Shown: piece after piece, positions 19,324 to 28,817 of the stretch
Numbering within the stretch: the stretch's first letter is position 1
How the letters are laid out: each line of letters opens with the position of its first letter
From: Candidatus Atribacteria bacterium
GTDB lineage: Bacteria > Atribacterota > Phoenicimicrobiia > Phoenicimicrobiales > Stramentimicrobiaceae
Length of the DNA: 39,073 bases
Direction: 5' to 3'
Assembly: GCA_029556475.1 (NCBI GenBank)
Contig: JAKQEP010000003.1
Location: 1 to 39,073, forward strand
Program-made: the position numbers and the translations under genes
The notes under the pieces: generated by a model
Told to the model about the DNA's origin: nothing
The model's database searches: none
Seen by the model: the letters and a program-made list of their open reading frames with translations, nothing else

Positions 19324-20211
19324 ATGAAAGACCTTCGCTTTGTTATTATTAGTGGATTATCCGGAGCGGGAAAGAGTGTTGCCATTAAAGTTTTTGAAGA
19401 TATGGAATTCTTTTGCGTTGATAATATGCCGCCACAGCTAATTCCTAAATTTTCTGAACTTTGCCTTAAATCGCAGGGGAAATTATCCAGGATAGCCTTT
19501 GTGGTAGATATCAGGGGAGAGATATTCTTACGGGAGCTGGATCGTTCATTAAAAGAACTGGAAACGATGAATATTTATCCCGAGATATTATTTTTAGAAG
19601 CTAGAGATGAGATTATCGTGCAAAGATTTGGGGAAACAAGGAGAAAACATCCCTTGCAATTTTCCCATAGTATTTTAGAAAATATACAGGAAGAAAGAAA
19701 AAAATTAAATGAACTAAAATCTAAAGCAAATATAATCATTGATACTTCCAATTTGGACCCCAAACGGCTCAATAATGAGATTCGGAAATATTTCCAAAAA
19801 GACAAGTCTCGCACTATGCAGATTAATCTAATATCTTTTGGGTATAAATATGGCATACCCATTGATGTTGACCTGTTATTTGATACCAGATTTTTACCCA
19901 ACCCTTTCTATGTTAGTGAACTGAGTGAACTATCTGGAAAAGATGAGAAAGTTAAGGAGTATTTGGAACGATTTTCTATAACAAGACAAGCCATTAAACA
20001 ATTCTTTTCCTTAATCGATTTTCTGATACCTTATTATATAAAAGAGGGCAAGAGCTATCTATCTATTGCTATTGGCTGTACAGGAGGAAGGCATCGCTCA
20101 GTATATCTTGCCAATGAGCTTGGCCAGCTGATAAGATTGAAAGATTATCCTGTTTTTATAAGGCATAGGGATATTAGAAAGGAAGAAAAAATACTTAAAG
20201 AGAAGTTATAA
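19324..20211 (+). CDS. rapZ: RNase adapter / nucleotide-binding protein RapZ (YvcJ)
   Basis: 295-residue P-loop protein with Walker A GLSGAGKS (residues 11-18) and the family segments FEDMEFFCVDNMPPQLIPKF and IGCTGGRHRSV near the C terminus. In E. coli RapZ directs RNase E to the GlmZ small RNA. In Firmicutes the orthologue YvcJ hydrolyses GTP and has a less defined role, which is probably the better model here. I place the start at ATG 19324 after a tgagg site (19314-19318). The frame extends upstream into argS, but the longer version does not match the family. It is followed after 8 nt by yvcK. Confidence 0.93.
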   Translation: MKDLRFVIISGLSGAGKSVAIKVFEDMEFFCVDNMPPQLIPKFSELCLKSQGKLSRIAFVVDIRGEIFLRELDRSLKELETMNIYPEILFLEARDEIIVQRFGETRRKHPLQFSHSILENIQEERKKLNELKSKANIIIDTSNLDPKRLNNEIRKYFQKDKSRTMQINLISFGYKYGIPIDVDLLFDTRFLPNPFYVSELSELSGKDEKVKEYLERFSITRQAIKQFFSLIDFLIPYYIKEGKSYLSIAIGCTGGRHRSVYLANELGQLIRLKDYPVFIRHRDIRKEEKILKEKL

Positions 20212-20219
20212 AATACAAG

Positions 20220-21515
20220 ATGGTTAAAAAAAGTTTCCATTTAAAATCACTTTTGAAGTGGTTTTATCCAGGGATGAGAGTAAAGCGTTTCCTGCTTATC
20301 ATTTTGCTGGGAATAATTCTTATGGCAGTGGGTTTAATTTACCTCATAGATCTTACCAGATTCTTATGGATAAAGAACCAGATAAAGAATCTCTTTATCT
20401 ACTATCAGATAGCCCCGCATTTTTCCGGAATAATCTTAATTTTATTAGGCTCTTTGCTCATTATTTTGGGCATTTCCAATATAAATCGTTCAGTTTTAAA
20501 AGCTTTTATACCTAAAAAGGTTGACCGGGTACCTGAAATTATTTATGAACAGAGAAAATTAAAAAAAGGTCCCAGAATTGTGGTAATTGGCGGTGGGACC
20601 GGCCTTTACACCCTATTGAGAGGTTTAAAACAATTCACCAGTAATATTACCGCTGTGGTAACTGCTTTTGACAGTGGAGGTAGTTCAGGTAGATTAAGGG
20701 ATGAGTTGGGTGTTTTACCCCCCGGTGATATAAGAAACTGCCTGGTGGCTCTTTCTACTGAAGAATTGTTAATGAAAAAACTATTTCAGTACCGATTTAG
20801 CAATGGCAGTTTACAGGGGCATAGTTTTGGGAATCTTTTTATAACTGCTATGTCAGAAGTTAGCGGAGATTTTTCTACGGCAATTGAAAAATCGAGTGAG
20901 ATACTGGCCATCAGGGGAAAAGTACTCCCCTCTTCTATAGACAATGTCACTCTTTGTGCTAAATTGAAGAATCAGGAATTGGTCAAAGGTGAAGATAAGA
21001 TACCTCTGAGTAAAGATGGAATTGAGAGTATCTTTATAGAGCCCTCTACTGTTCTACCTTTACCGGAGACAATTCGAGCTATTCAGGAAGCAGACACTAT
21101 TATTCTTGGCCCGGGCAGTCTTTACACCAGCGTGATATGCAATCTATTGGTAAAAGATATTCCAGAAGCGATTTGTCAAAGTGAAGCAATCAAGGTTTAC
21201 ATCTGTAATGTAATGACCCAACCCGGGGAAACAGATAATTATACAGCGTCCATGCATGTAAGAGAGATTATAAAATATTTACCCTACAATTGCTTGGATT
21301 TTATCTTACTAAACAGCCAAAGGCTGAGTAAACAATTGGCGGCAAGATACAAAAAAGAGGAGGCTTTTATGGTAAAAGATGATTTACCTTCTATTTATGA
21401 TAAAAAGACCAGAGTATTGAGACAGGAATTATTATCAGAATACAATTTTGCCCGCCATCATTCTGAAAAGTTAGCAAAAATGGTAATGGATAATATTCAC
21501 AAGGAGAAGAAATAA
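20220..21515 (+). CDS. yvcK: YvcK-type gluconeogenesis factor with membrane anchor
   Basis: 431-residue protein of the CofD-like/YvcK family. In Bacillus it binds UDP-GlcNAc and is needed for growth on gluconeogenic carbon sources and for normal cell-wall synthesis. The nucleotide-sugar fold starts at KGPRIVVIGGGTGLYTLLRGLK (GGGTG at 124-128), with AFDSGGSSGRLRDELGVLPPGDIRNCLVAL next. Ahead of this, about 110 residues carry two predicted membrane helices (about 23-43 and 68-86). The Bacillus protein lacks these, but some thermophilic and clostridial relatives have them. whiA starts at the base right after its stop codon. Confidence 0.92.
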   Translation: MVKKSFHLKSLLKWFYPGMRVKRFLLIILLGIILMAVGLIYLIDLTRFLWIKNQIKNLFIYYQIAPHFSGIILILLGSLLIILGISNINRSVLKAFIPKKVDRVPEIIYEQRKLKKGPRIVVIGGGTGLYTLLRGLKQFTSNITAVVTAFDSGGSSGRLRDELGVLPPGDIRNCLVALSTEELLMKKLFQYRFSNGSLQGHSFGNLFITAMSEVSGDFSTAIEKSSEILAIRGKVLPSSIDNVTLCAKLKNQELVKGEDKIPLSKDGIESIFIEPSTVLPLPETIRAIQEADTIILGPGSLYTSVICNLLVKDIPEAICQSEAIKVYICNVMTQPGETDNYTASMHVREIIKYLPYNCLDFILLNSQRLSKQLAARYKKEEAFMVKDDLPSIYDKKTRVLRQELLSEYNFARHHSEKLAKMVMDNIHKEKK

Positions 21516-22460
21516 TTGTATTTTTCACCATTGGTAAAGCAGGAACTAGCGCGTATAATACCAGCTGAAAATTCTGAAAGAAAAAGTGAGCTAGTAGCCT
21601 TTATCATAATGAATGGTAAAATTAATTCATTTGGTGAATTGTTAATCACTCTTGATAATTCGGCTATGATCAAAGTGGTTTACTTTTTAATAAAGAAAGC
21701 TTTCCACTATGAAACCAGGATAGACATAATAAGGAAAAATGACAAAAAAAAGATTTATTACATTACCATTAATGATGTTCCAATGACAAAACTAATTCTA
21801 ACTCATCTTGGATTAAGCGTAAATAATCGGGGTAATATAATAAGAGAGGGCACTGAAAAAGAAAAAGAGAAGGTGGTAATCAGGAATTTTTGTGAAAAAT
21901 CTTTTTTACGCGGTGCCTTTTTAGCGGGTGGTTTTGTAAATGATCCTGAGAGGATGTACCATTTAGAAATTGCCTGTCCTTCAAAAGAAGTAGCACAAAT
22001 GATAAATAATATCTTACATCGCTCCTCTTTTTCTACTAAAATAAGTTTCTGGCAAAAGAAATGGACTGTATATATAAAAAAAAGCGAACAAATCTTTGCC
22101 TTCTTACGTTTTATTGGAGTGCAGAGAGCTCTCTTGAACCTGCAGGATATTATTGCACGAAAAGATATCTTAAATACGGTAAACCGTCTGGTTAATTGTG
22201 AAACTGCCAACCTTAACAAAACAATAAGCTCAGCCTCCCGGCAGCTACTCTATATTGATTTAATACTAAAGAATATTGATCTGGCAAATTTGCCACCCAA
22301 TATCAAGGAGATTGTCAAAGCCCGTTCTGAGCACCCTTATGCCAGTATTCGAGAGCTTGCCGAGATTATAGGAGGTGGCATCACTAAGTCAGGAGTTTCC
22401 CATCGCTTGAAAAAAGTGGAACAAATGGCAGAGTACTATCTTACCTCAAATGAGATTTAA
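21516..22460 (+). CDS. whiA: DNA-binding protein WhiA
   Basis: 314-residue protein with the WhiA layout: an N-terminal degenerate LAGLIDADG-endonuclease-like fold (around FLRGAFLAGGFVNDPERMYHLEI) and a C-terminal helix-turn-helix (around HPYASIRELAEIIGGGITKSGVSHRLKKVEQMA). WhiA controls sporulation genes in Streptomyces and cell division and chromosome segregation in Bacillus. The start is TTG at 21516, immediately after the yvcK TAA, with aaggag inside the end of yvcK (21500-21505). Its presence next to rapZ and yvcK is a Gram-positive-type gene neighbourhood. Confidence 0.94.
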   Translation: MYFSPLVKQELARIIPAENSERKSELVAFIIMNGKINSFGELLITLDNSAMIKVVYFLIKKAFHYETRIDIIRKNDKKKIYYITINDVPMTKLILTHLGLSVNNRGNIIREGTEKEKEKVVIRNFCEKSFLRGAFLAGGFVNDPERMYHLEIACPSKEVAQMINNILHRSSFSTKISFWQKKWTVYIKKSEQIFAFLRFIGVQRALLNLQDIIARKDILNTVNRLVNCETANLNKTISSASRQLLYIDLILKNIDLANLPPNIKEIVKARSEHPYASIRELAEIIGGGITKSGVSHRLKKVEQMAEYYLTSNEI

Positions 22461-22514
22461 TTGGCCTGAGGAACTGATTTATAACAAATGTTATTAAGTG
22501 ATTTATCAAGCTAT

Positions 22515-22544
22515 TTGAAAAAAGAAGATAATTAGTGATAGAAT
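22515..22544 (+). promoter_or_regulatory. Promoter for rpoN
   Basis: TTGAAA (22515-22520), 18-bp spacer, TAGAAT (22539-22544), with an extended -10 TG plus one base (tgaTAGAAT). Transcription would begin near 22551, at the edge of the inverted repeat described next. Confidence 0.55.
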
Positions 22545-22553
22545 ATGTTGATG

Positions 22554-22618
22554 TTGATAAGTATGTTTAAAATTTCTTAGAAACCATATTTTAAACAAAT
22601 AGAAAAAATGTTTATCAA
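22554..22618 (+). promoter_or_regulatory. Nested inverted repeats in the rpoN leader
   Basis: TGTTTAAAAT (22564-22573) and ATTTTAAACA (22588-22597) form a perfect 10-bp inverted repeat. Outside it, TTGATAA (22554-22560) pairs with TTATCAA (22612-22618). All lie between the proposed transcription start and the rpoN ATG at 22644. They could be repressor operators or a leader RNA fold. No specific regulator is implied. Confidence 0.45.
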
Positions 22619-22643
22619 TAGGCAGAAGGAAGAGTAAATCATA

Positions 22644-24116
22644 ATGGAACAAAATCTGTTGATGGTACAAAAACAGACTTTACAACTATCTCCACAAATG
22701 TATCAATCAATTAAAATATTACAATTGAACAGTATTGAACTGAACTGCTGGTTGGAAAAGGAAGTTCAGGATAATCCAGTCTTAGAGATTAATTTTAACC
22801 CGATTTCCGATCAGGGAACAATGTCAGATGCCGAGAAAAAAAGAGATAAAAAGGATGTAATTGGAGAAAGAGATGTTGCTATCTTAGATTACTTTTCCAG
22901 CCGAAAAAATTTCATAAAAGACCAAAATGTATCATCTTTTGAACAAGGCCCTGAAATAAGAGTACAAAAGTGGGCTTTGGGCAAGATTTCTTTATCAGAA
23001 TACCTTTTGTTAAATTTTGGAGTAATGGCCAGAGATAAACTTGAAACTAAAATTGGTGAGTATTTGATAGGGAATATTGATAACAATGGTTATTTGGCAA
23101 TCAGTTGTCAGGAGGCAGCCCAGGACTTAAATATTCCGGAAAAAAAAGTAAGACAGGTTCTGGCTCTCATTCAGAATTGTTCTATTCCTGGTATAGGGGC
23201 CAGAAATCTAAAAGAATGCCTGCTGCTCCAATTGAAGCATATAAAATTACCTGAAAAAAAAGCGCTTAAAAAACTAATATTGTTTCATCTGGACCGATTA
23301 TCAAAAAAGAATTTCAAAGATATTGAGAGGGAGCTGCATCTTTCCTGTTCTGAAATACAACATTTATCAGATGTTCTCAGAAAAAATTTTGATCCAAAAC
23401 CGGGCAGAACTTTTTTTCAGGAGTATATAACAAACTTTTCAGTGCCTGATATTATTGTTAAAAAGAATAATGACCGGTATGAGATTTTAGAAAGCAACAG
23501 CTTTTTCCCGGATATTAAAATAAATTCATTATATGAGAGGATGCTGTTAGATTATAAACAGGCTGAAAAACTAAAAAACCAGGAATTATTTTCTCAGGAG
23601 AAATGGTCTGAAATTAAAACAACTATGAAATACTTAAAGGGAAAAATTGACTCTGCCCGATGGATTTTAAAATGTTTGGAGCAAAGAAGAAATACAATTA
23701 TTAACATAACCAGATTTATACTTATGTATCAGCATGATTTTCTGGAAAAAGGAGTGGCTTATCTAAAGCCATTATCATTAGAGAAGGTTGCCCAGTCTTT
23801 AGGTTTAAATAAATCCACCATTTCCCGGGCTATCAAATCAAAGAAGATTCAGTTACCCAGAGGTATTTATGATTTGAAATATTTTTTTTCTATAGGATTA
23901 GCTCAGGATAATGAAGAGGTAGTTTCTAATGAAAAAATCAAAAATTTAATCAGAAATTATATTGAAAGAGAAAATTTTTATCAACCCTATTCCGATCAGA
24001 AATTAGCCGAATTACTACAGGAAAAGGAAGAGATAAAGGTTGCGCGAAGGACCGTGGCAAAGTATCGTCAATTGATGAATATACCTTCTGTAAAATTACG
24101 TAGAAGATATAAATGA
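22644..24116 (+). CDS. rpoN: RNA polymerase sigma-54 factor
   Basis: 490-residue alternative sigma factor that directs polymerase to -24/-12 promoters and needs an AAA+ enhancer-binding activator. Region I is Gln/Leu-rich (residues about 7-50: QKQTLQLSPQMYQSIKILQL, then LNCWLEKEVQDNPVLEI). The core-binding domain follows. The C-terminal DNA-binding part has a helix-turn-helix (KVAQSLGLNKSTISRAIKSK) and the RpoN box ARRTVAKYR at 467-475. The start is ATG 22644 with agaaggaaga upstream. No activator gene and no good -24/-12 promoter was found in the window, so its regulon lies elsewhere. Confidence 0.96.
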   Translation: MEQNLLMVQKQTLQLSPQMYQSIKILQLNSIELNCWLEKEVQDNPVLEINFNPISDQGTMSDAEKKRDKKDVIGERDVAILDYFSSRKNFIKDQNVSSFEQGPEIRVQKWALGKISLSEYLLLNFGVMARDKLETKIGEYLIGNIDNNGYLAISCQEAAQDLNIPEKKVRQVLALIQNCSIPGIGARNLKECLLLQLKHIKLPEKKALKKLILFHLDRLSKKNFKDIERELHLSCSEIQHLSDVLRKNFDPKPGRTFFQEYITNFSVPDIIVKKNNDRYEILESNSFFPDIKINSLYERMLLDYKQAEKLKNQELFSQEKWSEIKTTMKYLKGKIDSARWILKCLEQRRNTIINITRFILMYQHDFLEKGVAYLKPLSLEKVAQSLGLNKSTISRAIKSKKIQLPRGIYDLKYFFSIGLAQDNEEVVSNEKIKNLIRNYIERENFYQPYSDQKLAELLQEKEEIKVARRTVAKYRQLMNIPSVKLRRRYK

Positions 24117-24132
24117 AAATAGAAAAATTTAA

Positions 24133-25164
<1,032 letters not shown>

Positions 25165-25226
25165 CAGATTGTTATCCTGGAACAAAACAGTATTTGATAA
25201 AACAGGCTGAAAAAATTGAAAACAAG

Positions 25227-25264
25227 ATCAAAGAACCGTTCGTTCTTTACGAGGGTTCTTTGAT
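25227..25264 (+). promoter_or_regulatory. Hairpin in the gap-tpiA spacer
   Basis: ATCAAAGAACC (25227-25237) and GGTTCTTTGAT (25254-25264) form a perfect 11-bp stem with a 16-nt loop. It sits where pgk would be expected and ends about 7 nt before the tpiA ribosome binding site (aaagaggag, 25271-25279). No T-run follows. It may be a processing or stability element, or a weak attenuator between the two genes. Confidence 0.5.
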
Positions 25265-25289
25265 TAGCTTAAAGAGGAGAAGTTTTATA

Positions 25290-26048
25290 ATGCGAAAACC
25301 ATTGGTAGCAGGCAATTGGAAAATGAATAAGACCGTTACTGAAAGCGTTGCCTTGATTAAAGAATTGCTCGATTTTATTGATGGGTATCAGAAAACAGAG
25401 GTAGTTATCTGTCCACCATTTACTTCTTTGTGGGTTGCCAGAGAATTGATTCAGGATACCAGTATTATTTTAGGTGCCCAGAATATACATTATCAGAATG
25501 AAGGGGCTTACACCGGAGAGATATCTGCCAGAATGCTGCAAAATATTGGTTGCAGTTATGTAATAGTGGGTCATTCAGAAAGGAGAGATTATTTTAAAGA
25601 AAGCTCAGAAGTGGTTGCCAGAAAAGCAGAGCAATCCTTAAATTTTGGGATTAAGCCAATTATCTGCGTAGGAGAAAAACTGGTAGATAGGGAAACAGGG
25701 AAAACCCGGGAGGTAGTTAAAGAGGAATTGGAGGCAGTCTTTGCCATATTAAAAGCCAAAGAAATGGCAAATGTTGTATTTGCCTATGAACCTATCTGGG
25801 CTATTGGTACCGGAAAATCAGCAACTCCTCAGGATGCCAATGAAATAATCAAATATATTCGTGCACTGATAGAAGATAAATATAATGAAACTATAGCTCA
25901 AAAGATAAGGATTTTGTATGGAGGAAGTGTTAATCAGGAAAATATCAGTTCACTGATGGCTGAATCTGACATTGATGGTGCACTGGTTGGCGGAGTGAGC
26001 CTGCAGGCCATGCCTTTCTCTAAATTAGTAAAATTTCAGCAGTTATAA
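25290..26048 (+). CDS. tpiA: Triosephosphate isomerase
   Basis: Interconverts dihydroxyacetone phosphate and glyceraldehyde-3-phosphate. The 252-residue single-domain barrel has Asn9 and Lys11 in AGNWKMN, the electrophile His95 in VGHSERR, catalytic Glu167 in AYEPIWAIGTGK, and the phosphate loops YGGSVNQEN and GALVGG. I place the start at ATG 25290, 10 nt after aaagaggag. The frame extends back to a TTG at 25194 through the hairpin, but the family N terminus begins at MRKPLVAGNWK. Confidence 0.97.
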   Translation: MRKPLVAGNWKMNKTVTESVALIKELLDFIDGYQKTEVVICPPFTSLWVARELIQDTSIILGAQNIHYQNEGAYTGEISARMLQNIGCSYVIVGHSERRDYFKESSEVVARKAEQSLNFGIKPIICVGEKLVDRETGKTREVVKEELEAVFAILKAKEMANVVFAYEPIWAIGTGKSATPQDANEIIKYIRALIEDKYNETIAQKIRILYGGSVNQENISSLMAESDIDGALVGGVSLQAMPFSKLVKFQQL

Positions 26049-26286
26049 ATTAAAAAAAGATAACCCATTTCTTGTATCTTTCGAAATTATCTGTAATAAG
26101 TGGTATAGCAAAAATTAGACAAAAGACAATAAAACAGTAAGTTTTTCTAATTTATTGTGTTCCCTATCTTGAAGCTATGTTACAAATATGTTATTATTCA
26201 TTAGCATATCTTTATTGTATTGTTTACTATTAGAGAGTTTAAGATTTGAAACTAATAAGTAGAGTAAAGTAAAGGAGAAAATCAGT

Positions 26287-26508
26287 ATGCCCACATGGCT
26301 GATGTTGATACAGATCATATTAAGTACAGCACTTATTGCTGTGGTGTTGTTTCAATCCAGGAAGGCAAGTCCCGGTGGAGGCATCTTTGGTGGAGGAACT
26401 TTTGCTGAACATAGAGGTAGGAAAGGAAAAGAGGTATTTTTGCTCAAATTAACCACAGCTATTGCCATTTTATTTATGGTATCATCTGTCTTTATGAGTA
26501 TTTATTAA
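26287..26508 (+). CDS. secG: Preprotein translocase subunit SecG
   Basis: 73-residue protein with two membrane helices (about residues 3-22 and 54-72). Between them is the Gly-rich cytoplasmic loop SPGGGIFGGGTFAEHRGRKG, which is characteristic of SecG. It assists SecYE and SecA in protein export. The start is ATG 26287 with aaaggag (26272-26278). Location directly after tpiA is common in bacteria. The 238-bp gap before it has small AT hairpins (such as AAAGATA/TATCTTT, 26056-26081) that may end the tpiA transcript. Confidence 0.92.
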   Translation: MPTWLMLIQIILSTALIAVVLFQSRKASPGGGIFGGGTFAEHRGRKGKEVFLLKLTTAIAILFMVSSVFMSIY

Positions 26509-26532
26509 ATATTATTTTAGACGGGTAGAGAA

Positions 26533-27585
26533 GTGGAACAATTACCAACAAACCATAAAATGGTTTCGACTGAAGAAGTAAGACGTTATCAGGTTGACCC
26601 AAACCGTAAGTTTTTTTCTGCTAACCATGAAGAAATTGAAAGAGGGTTAACTACTGATATTTATTTTATCAGGGCATTGGAAATCCTGCGTTTTTTGAAG
26701 TTGGATGCAACTGAAGTTACTGCAGAAATATTTGCCCGGCAAGCCGGGGTTTTTGCCGGTATGCAAGAGACCTTTAATTTACTTAAAGATAAAAAAATCA
26801 AACTCTGGTCTCTCTCCGAAGGGGATTTGTTCCAGCCTAAAGAAACAGTAATGAGAATTCAAGGCCCTTATAATGAATTTGGAGTGTATGAAACAATAAT
26901 TTTAGGGATATTGGGCAGCAGTTCTGCCTGGGCAACAGCAGCACGGGAATGTCGAGAGGTAGCACGGGGTAAAAAAATTATTTGTTTTGGTTCACGACAT
27001 ATTCATCCAGCAGTTGCCCCCGTTATGGAAAGAGCAGCGCTTATTGGTGGAATAGATGGAGCTAGCTGTATTCTGGGAGCCAAGTTAATGGGACAGGAAC
27101 CGCAGGGTACTATTCCTCATACAGTAATTATCATAATCGGTGATACGGTAAAGGCAGCCATGGCCTATCATGATTGTTTCCCTCCCGATATTCCCAGAGT
27201 AATCCTTATTGATACCTTTAAAGATGAGGCTGAAGAATCGATCAGGGTAGCCAATGCTCTGGGTGAAAACCTGTTAGGTGTACGTCTTGACACTCCCAGT
27301 GAAAGAGGAGGTGTATCTCCTGATTTAGTTAAAGAGGTGAGAGTGCGTTTAAACCAGGCAGGGTATTCTCATGTTAAGATTTATGTTTCAGGAGGGGTAA
27401 CACCGCAAAGAATCGATTTATTAAGCAGAGAAGCAGTTGATGCTTTTGGAGTGGGTAGTTATATTAGCGATGCCTCGCCCATCGATATGACTCTTGACAT
27501 TAAGGAAGTAGAAGGGAAGCCTATTGCTAAAAGAGGACGGATACCTGGCAAAATTGAAAATAAAAAACTAATTAAATTACTTTAA
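26533..27585 (+). CDS. pncB: Nicotinate phosphoribosyltransferase
   Basis: 350-residue enzyme of the NAPRTase/QPRTase fold that makes nicotinate mononucleotide from nicotinate and PRPP in NAD salvage. Visible features are GSRHIHPAVAPVMERAA (likely catalytic His156/His158 region), the phosphate-binding RLDTPSERGG, and YVSGGVTPQRIDLL followed by FGVGSYIS near the C terminus. The length matches the shorter type found in archaea and thermophilic bacteria rather than the longer E. coli PncB. The start is GTG 26533, only 24 nt after secG and probably co-transcribed. Quinolinate phosphoribosyltransferase is a related but less likely reading. Confidence 0.85.
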   Translation: MEQLPTNHKMVSTEEVRRYQVDPNRKFFSANHEEIERGLTTDIYFIRALEILRFLKLDATEVTAEIFARQAGVFAGMQETFNLLKDKKIKLWSLSEGDLFQPKETVMRIQGPYNEFGVYETIILGILGSSSAWATAARECREVARGKKIICFGSRHIHPAVAPVMERAALIGGIDGASCILGAKLMGQEPQGTIPHTVIIIIGDTVKAAMAYHDCFPPDIPRVILIDTFKDEAEESIRVANALGENLLGVRLDTPSERGGVSPDLVKEVRVRLNQAGYSHVKIYVSGGVTPQRIDLLSREAVDAFGVGSYISDASPIDMTLDIKEVEGKPIAKRGRIPGKIENKKLIKLL

Positions 27586-27606
27586 AATGCAGGAATAATT
27601 TCGAGG

Positions 27607-27720
27607 GTAAAGTTATTAGTTTTTTGTTGTTGGTTTTCAGTAATGAATCCCAAATCAATAAAAGAATTACAAACAACATTCTTTATTTTAAGTAGGATTG
27701 ACTAAAAACTATAAACTGAA
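27607..27720. repeat. Short heptad-repeat remnants in opposite orientations
   Basis: Around 27607-27640 lies attagttttttgttgttgg-type sequence in the plus orientation. At 27700-27718 the words appear on the other strand (gactaaaaactataaactg). These are the same word types as at 236-755 and 17100-17430. The pair brackets about 60 bp just upstream of tRNA-Leu(GAG). Confidence 0.5.
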
Positions 27721-27732
27721 GACTTTTTGAAT

Positions 27733-27819
27733 GCCGGGATGGCGGAATAGGTAGACGCGCCAGCTTGAGGGGCTGGTATGCATACGCTTGTGGGGGTTCA
27801 AATCCCCCTCCCGGCACCA
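27733..27819 (+). tRNA. tRNA-Leu, anticodon GAG
   Basis: Acceptor GCCGGGA (27733-27739) pairs with TCCCGGC (27809-27815); discriminator A27816 and encoded CCA 27817-27819. Anticodon stem CCAGC/GCTGG encloses ttgaggg, anticodon GAG (reads CUC and CUU). A long variable arm and T-loop GGTTCAAATCC are present. Length 87 nt. The acceptor is close to that of tRNA-Leu(UAA) at 5927. Confidence 0.97.
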
Positions 27820-28307
27820 TTAAAAGGATATTCCTTTACTGTATGGAAAGGCATAGATTGAGAAAAAATTTATAACGATTACTATCATAAGGTTGGATAA
27901 GGTCAACTGTACCAGTTCAATAACGATTTTAAAGTATTTTATGTTATTCTGAAAAAGTTTTTACCTGAGATTCAGTCAGATATGCTGTGGCTGCTCATAT
28001 ATGTATGAGGGTTCTGCATTGCGATTCCAAAGGACTTTCATTATCCCTGTATGCCATTATTATAAAAAAGTTACTGCATTAATAAATACAAATACAAATA
28101 TAAAATAAAATACACTTATTTTTAATAAAGAAATTGCATTATATAGCTAAAATGTGTTATACTCTTTCTGGTATTTTGGTTTGCTCTTTAACAAATATAT
28201 TTTGCATAGAAGAACTAACAAAACAATATTTATTCAGCAAAGAATTTCTGGTTGATTTATTCCAGTTAAGACAATAAATAAATACAGTCTCATAGAGAGG
28301 TGATGTA
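27820..28307. other. Intergenic region upstream of the Mbh operon
   Basis: 488 bp without a gene. A small inverted repeat AAAGGA/TCCTTT follows tRNA-Leu. CTCATA (27994-27999) and TATGAG (28004-28009) form a 6-bp hairpin. The operon promoter is at 28134-28163, followed by a leader of about 138 nt before mbhA. The rest is plain AT-rich DNA. Confidence 0.5.
28134..28163 (+). promoter_or_regulatory. Promoter of the mbh operon
   Basis: TTGCAT (28134-28139), 18-bp spacer, TATACT (28158-28163) with an extended -10 (TG plus one base at 28155-28157). Predicted start near 28170. A sequence with one good Rex-like half-site, TTAACAA (28188-28194), lies just downstream; its left half matches only four of seven bases. 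Confidence 0.55.
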
Positions 28308-28817
28308 ATGATACCTTTTATTTCCACTTTTGTTTTGAGTTTTTTTGCTTATCTCTTTTTAACAGCCAGCCAGGGAGAAGTTTTAAAACTGTGGAGTCAT
28401 TATGAAATATTTGCCGGTATAATAATAGCACTGATTGTTGCTATTTTTGCCTCCCAGGTATTATTTCAAAAAAGATCTTACCGTCTCTTAAACCCATACA
28501 AATGGGTTCTTTTTTTGTGTTATTTTTTTGGTCCCTTTTTACACGCGTTGATTAAAGCAAATATTGATGTTGCCTACCGGGTCATCACCGGTAAAATTAA
28601 TCCTGGGATTGTAAAGATTTCACCACAATTAAAAAGTGATGCAGCTATTACTATGCTTGCTAATTCTATAACTCTCACACCTGGAACATTAAGCGTGGAT
28701 ATAGATGAGGATAATAATGATCTCTATATACACTGGATTAATGTTACTGATTTAAAACCCTCGATTGAAGATATTTGCGGTAATTTTCCGGAATGGGTGA
28801 GGAGGATTGCAGAATGA
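28308..28817 (+). CDS. mbhA: Mbh hydrogenase subunit A, MrpE-like
   Basis: 169-residue membrane protein homologous to MrpE/MnhE of Na+/H+ antiporters, the first gene of the Mbh operon. Two or three N-terminal helices are followed by a soluble tail with the MrpE hallmark NSITLTPGTLSVDI and preceding NIDVAYRVITGKINPGIV. It is part of the ion-translocating half of the complex. The start is ATG 28308 with agaggtg (28295-28301). It overlaps mbhB by 4 nt (ATGA). A free-standing Mrp antiporter is ruled out by the hydrogenase genes that follow without a break. Confidence 0.9.
   Translation: MIPFISTFVLSFFAYLFLTASQGEVLKLWSHYEIFAGIIIALIVAIFASQVLFQKRSYRLLNPYKWVLFLCYFFGPFLHALIKANIDVAYRVITGKINPGIVKISPQLKSDAAITMLANSITLTPGTLSVDIDEDNNDLYIHWINVTDLKPSIEDICGNFPEWVRRIAE

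Noticed and set aside
25194-25289. N-terminally extended tpiA or a separate small gene in the gap-tpiA spacer
   Set aside because: The frame crosses a strong hairpin, and the conserved enzyme begins at ATG 25290 with its own ribosome binding site.
28169-28184. Sigma-54-like promoter upstream of mbhA (GG at 28170-28171, GC at 28183-28184)
   Set aside because: The spacing between GG and GC is 11 nt rather than the strict 10, the rest of the consensus is poor, and a good sigma-70 promoter lies just upstream.
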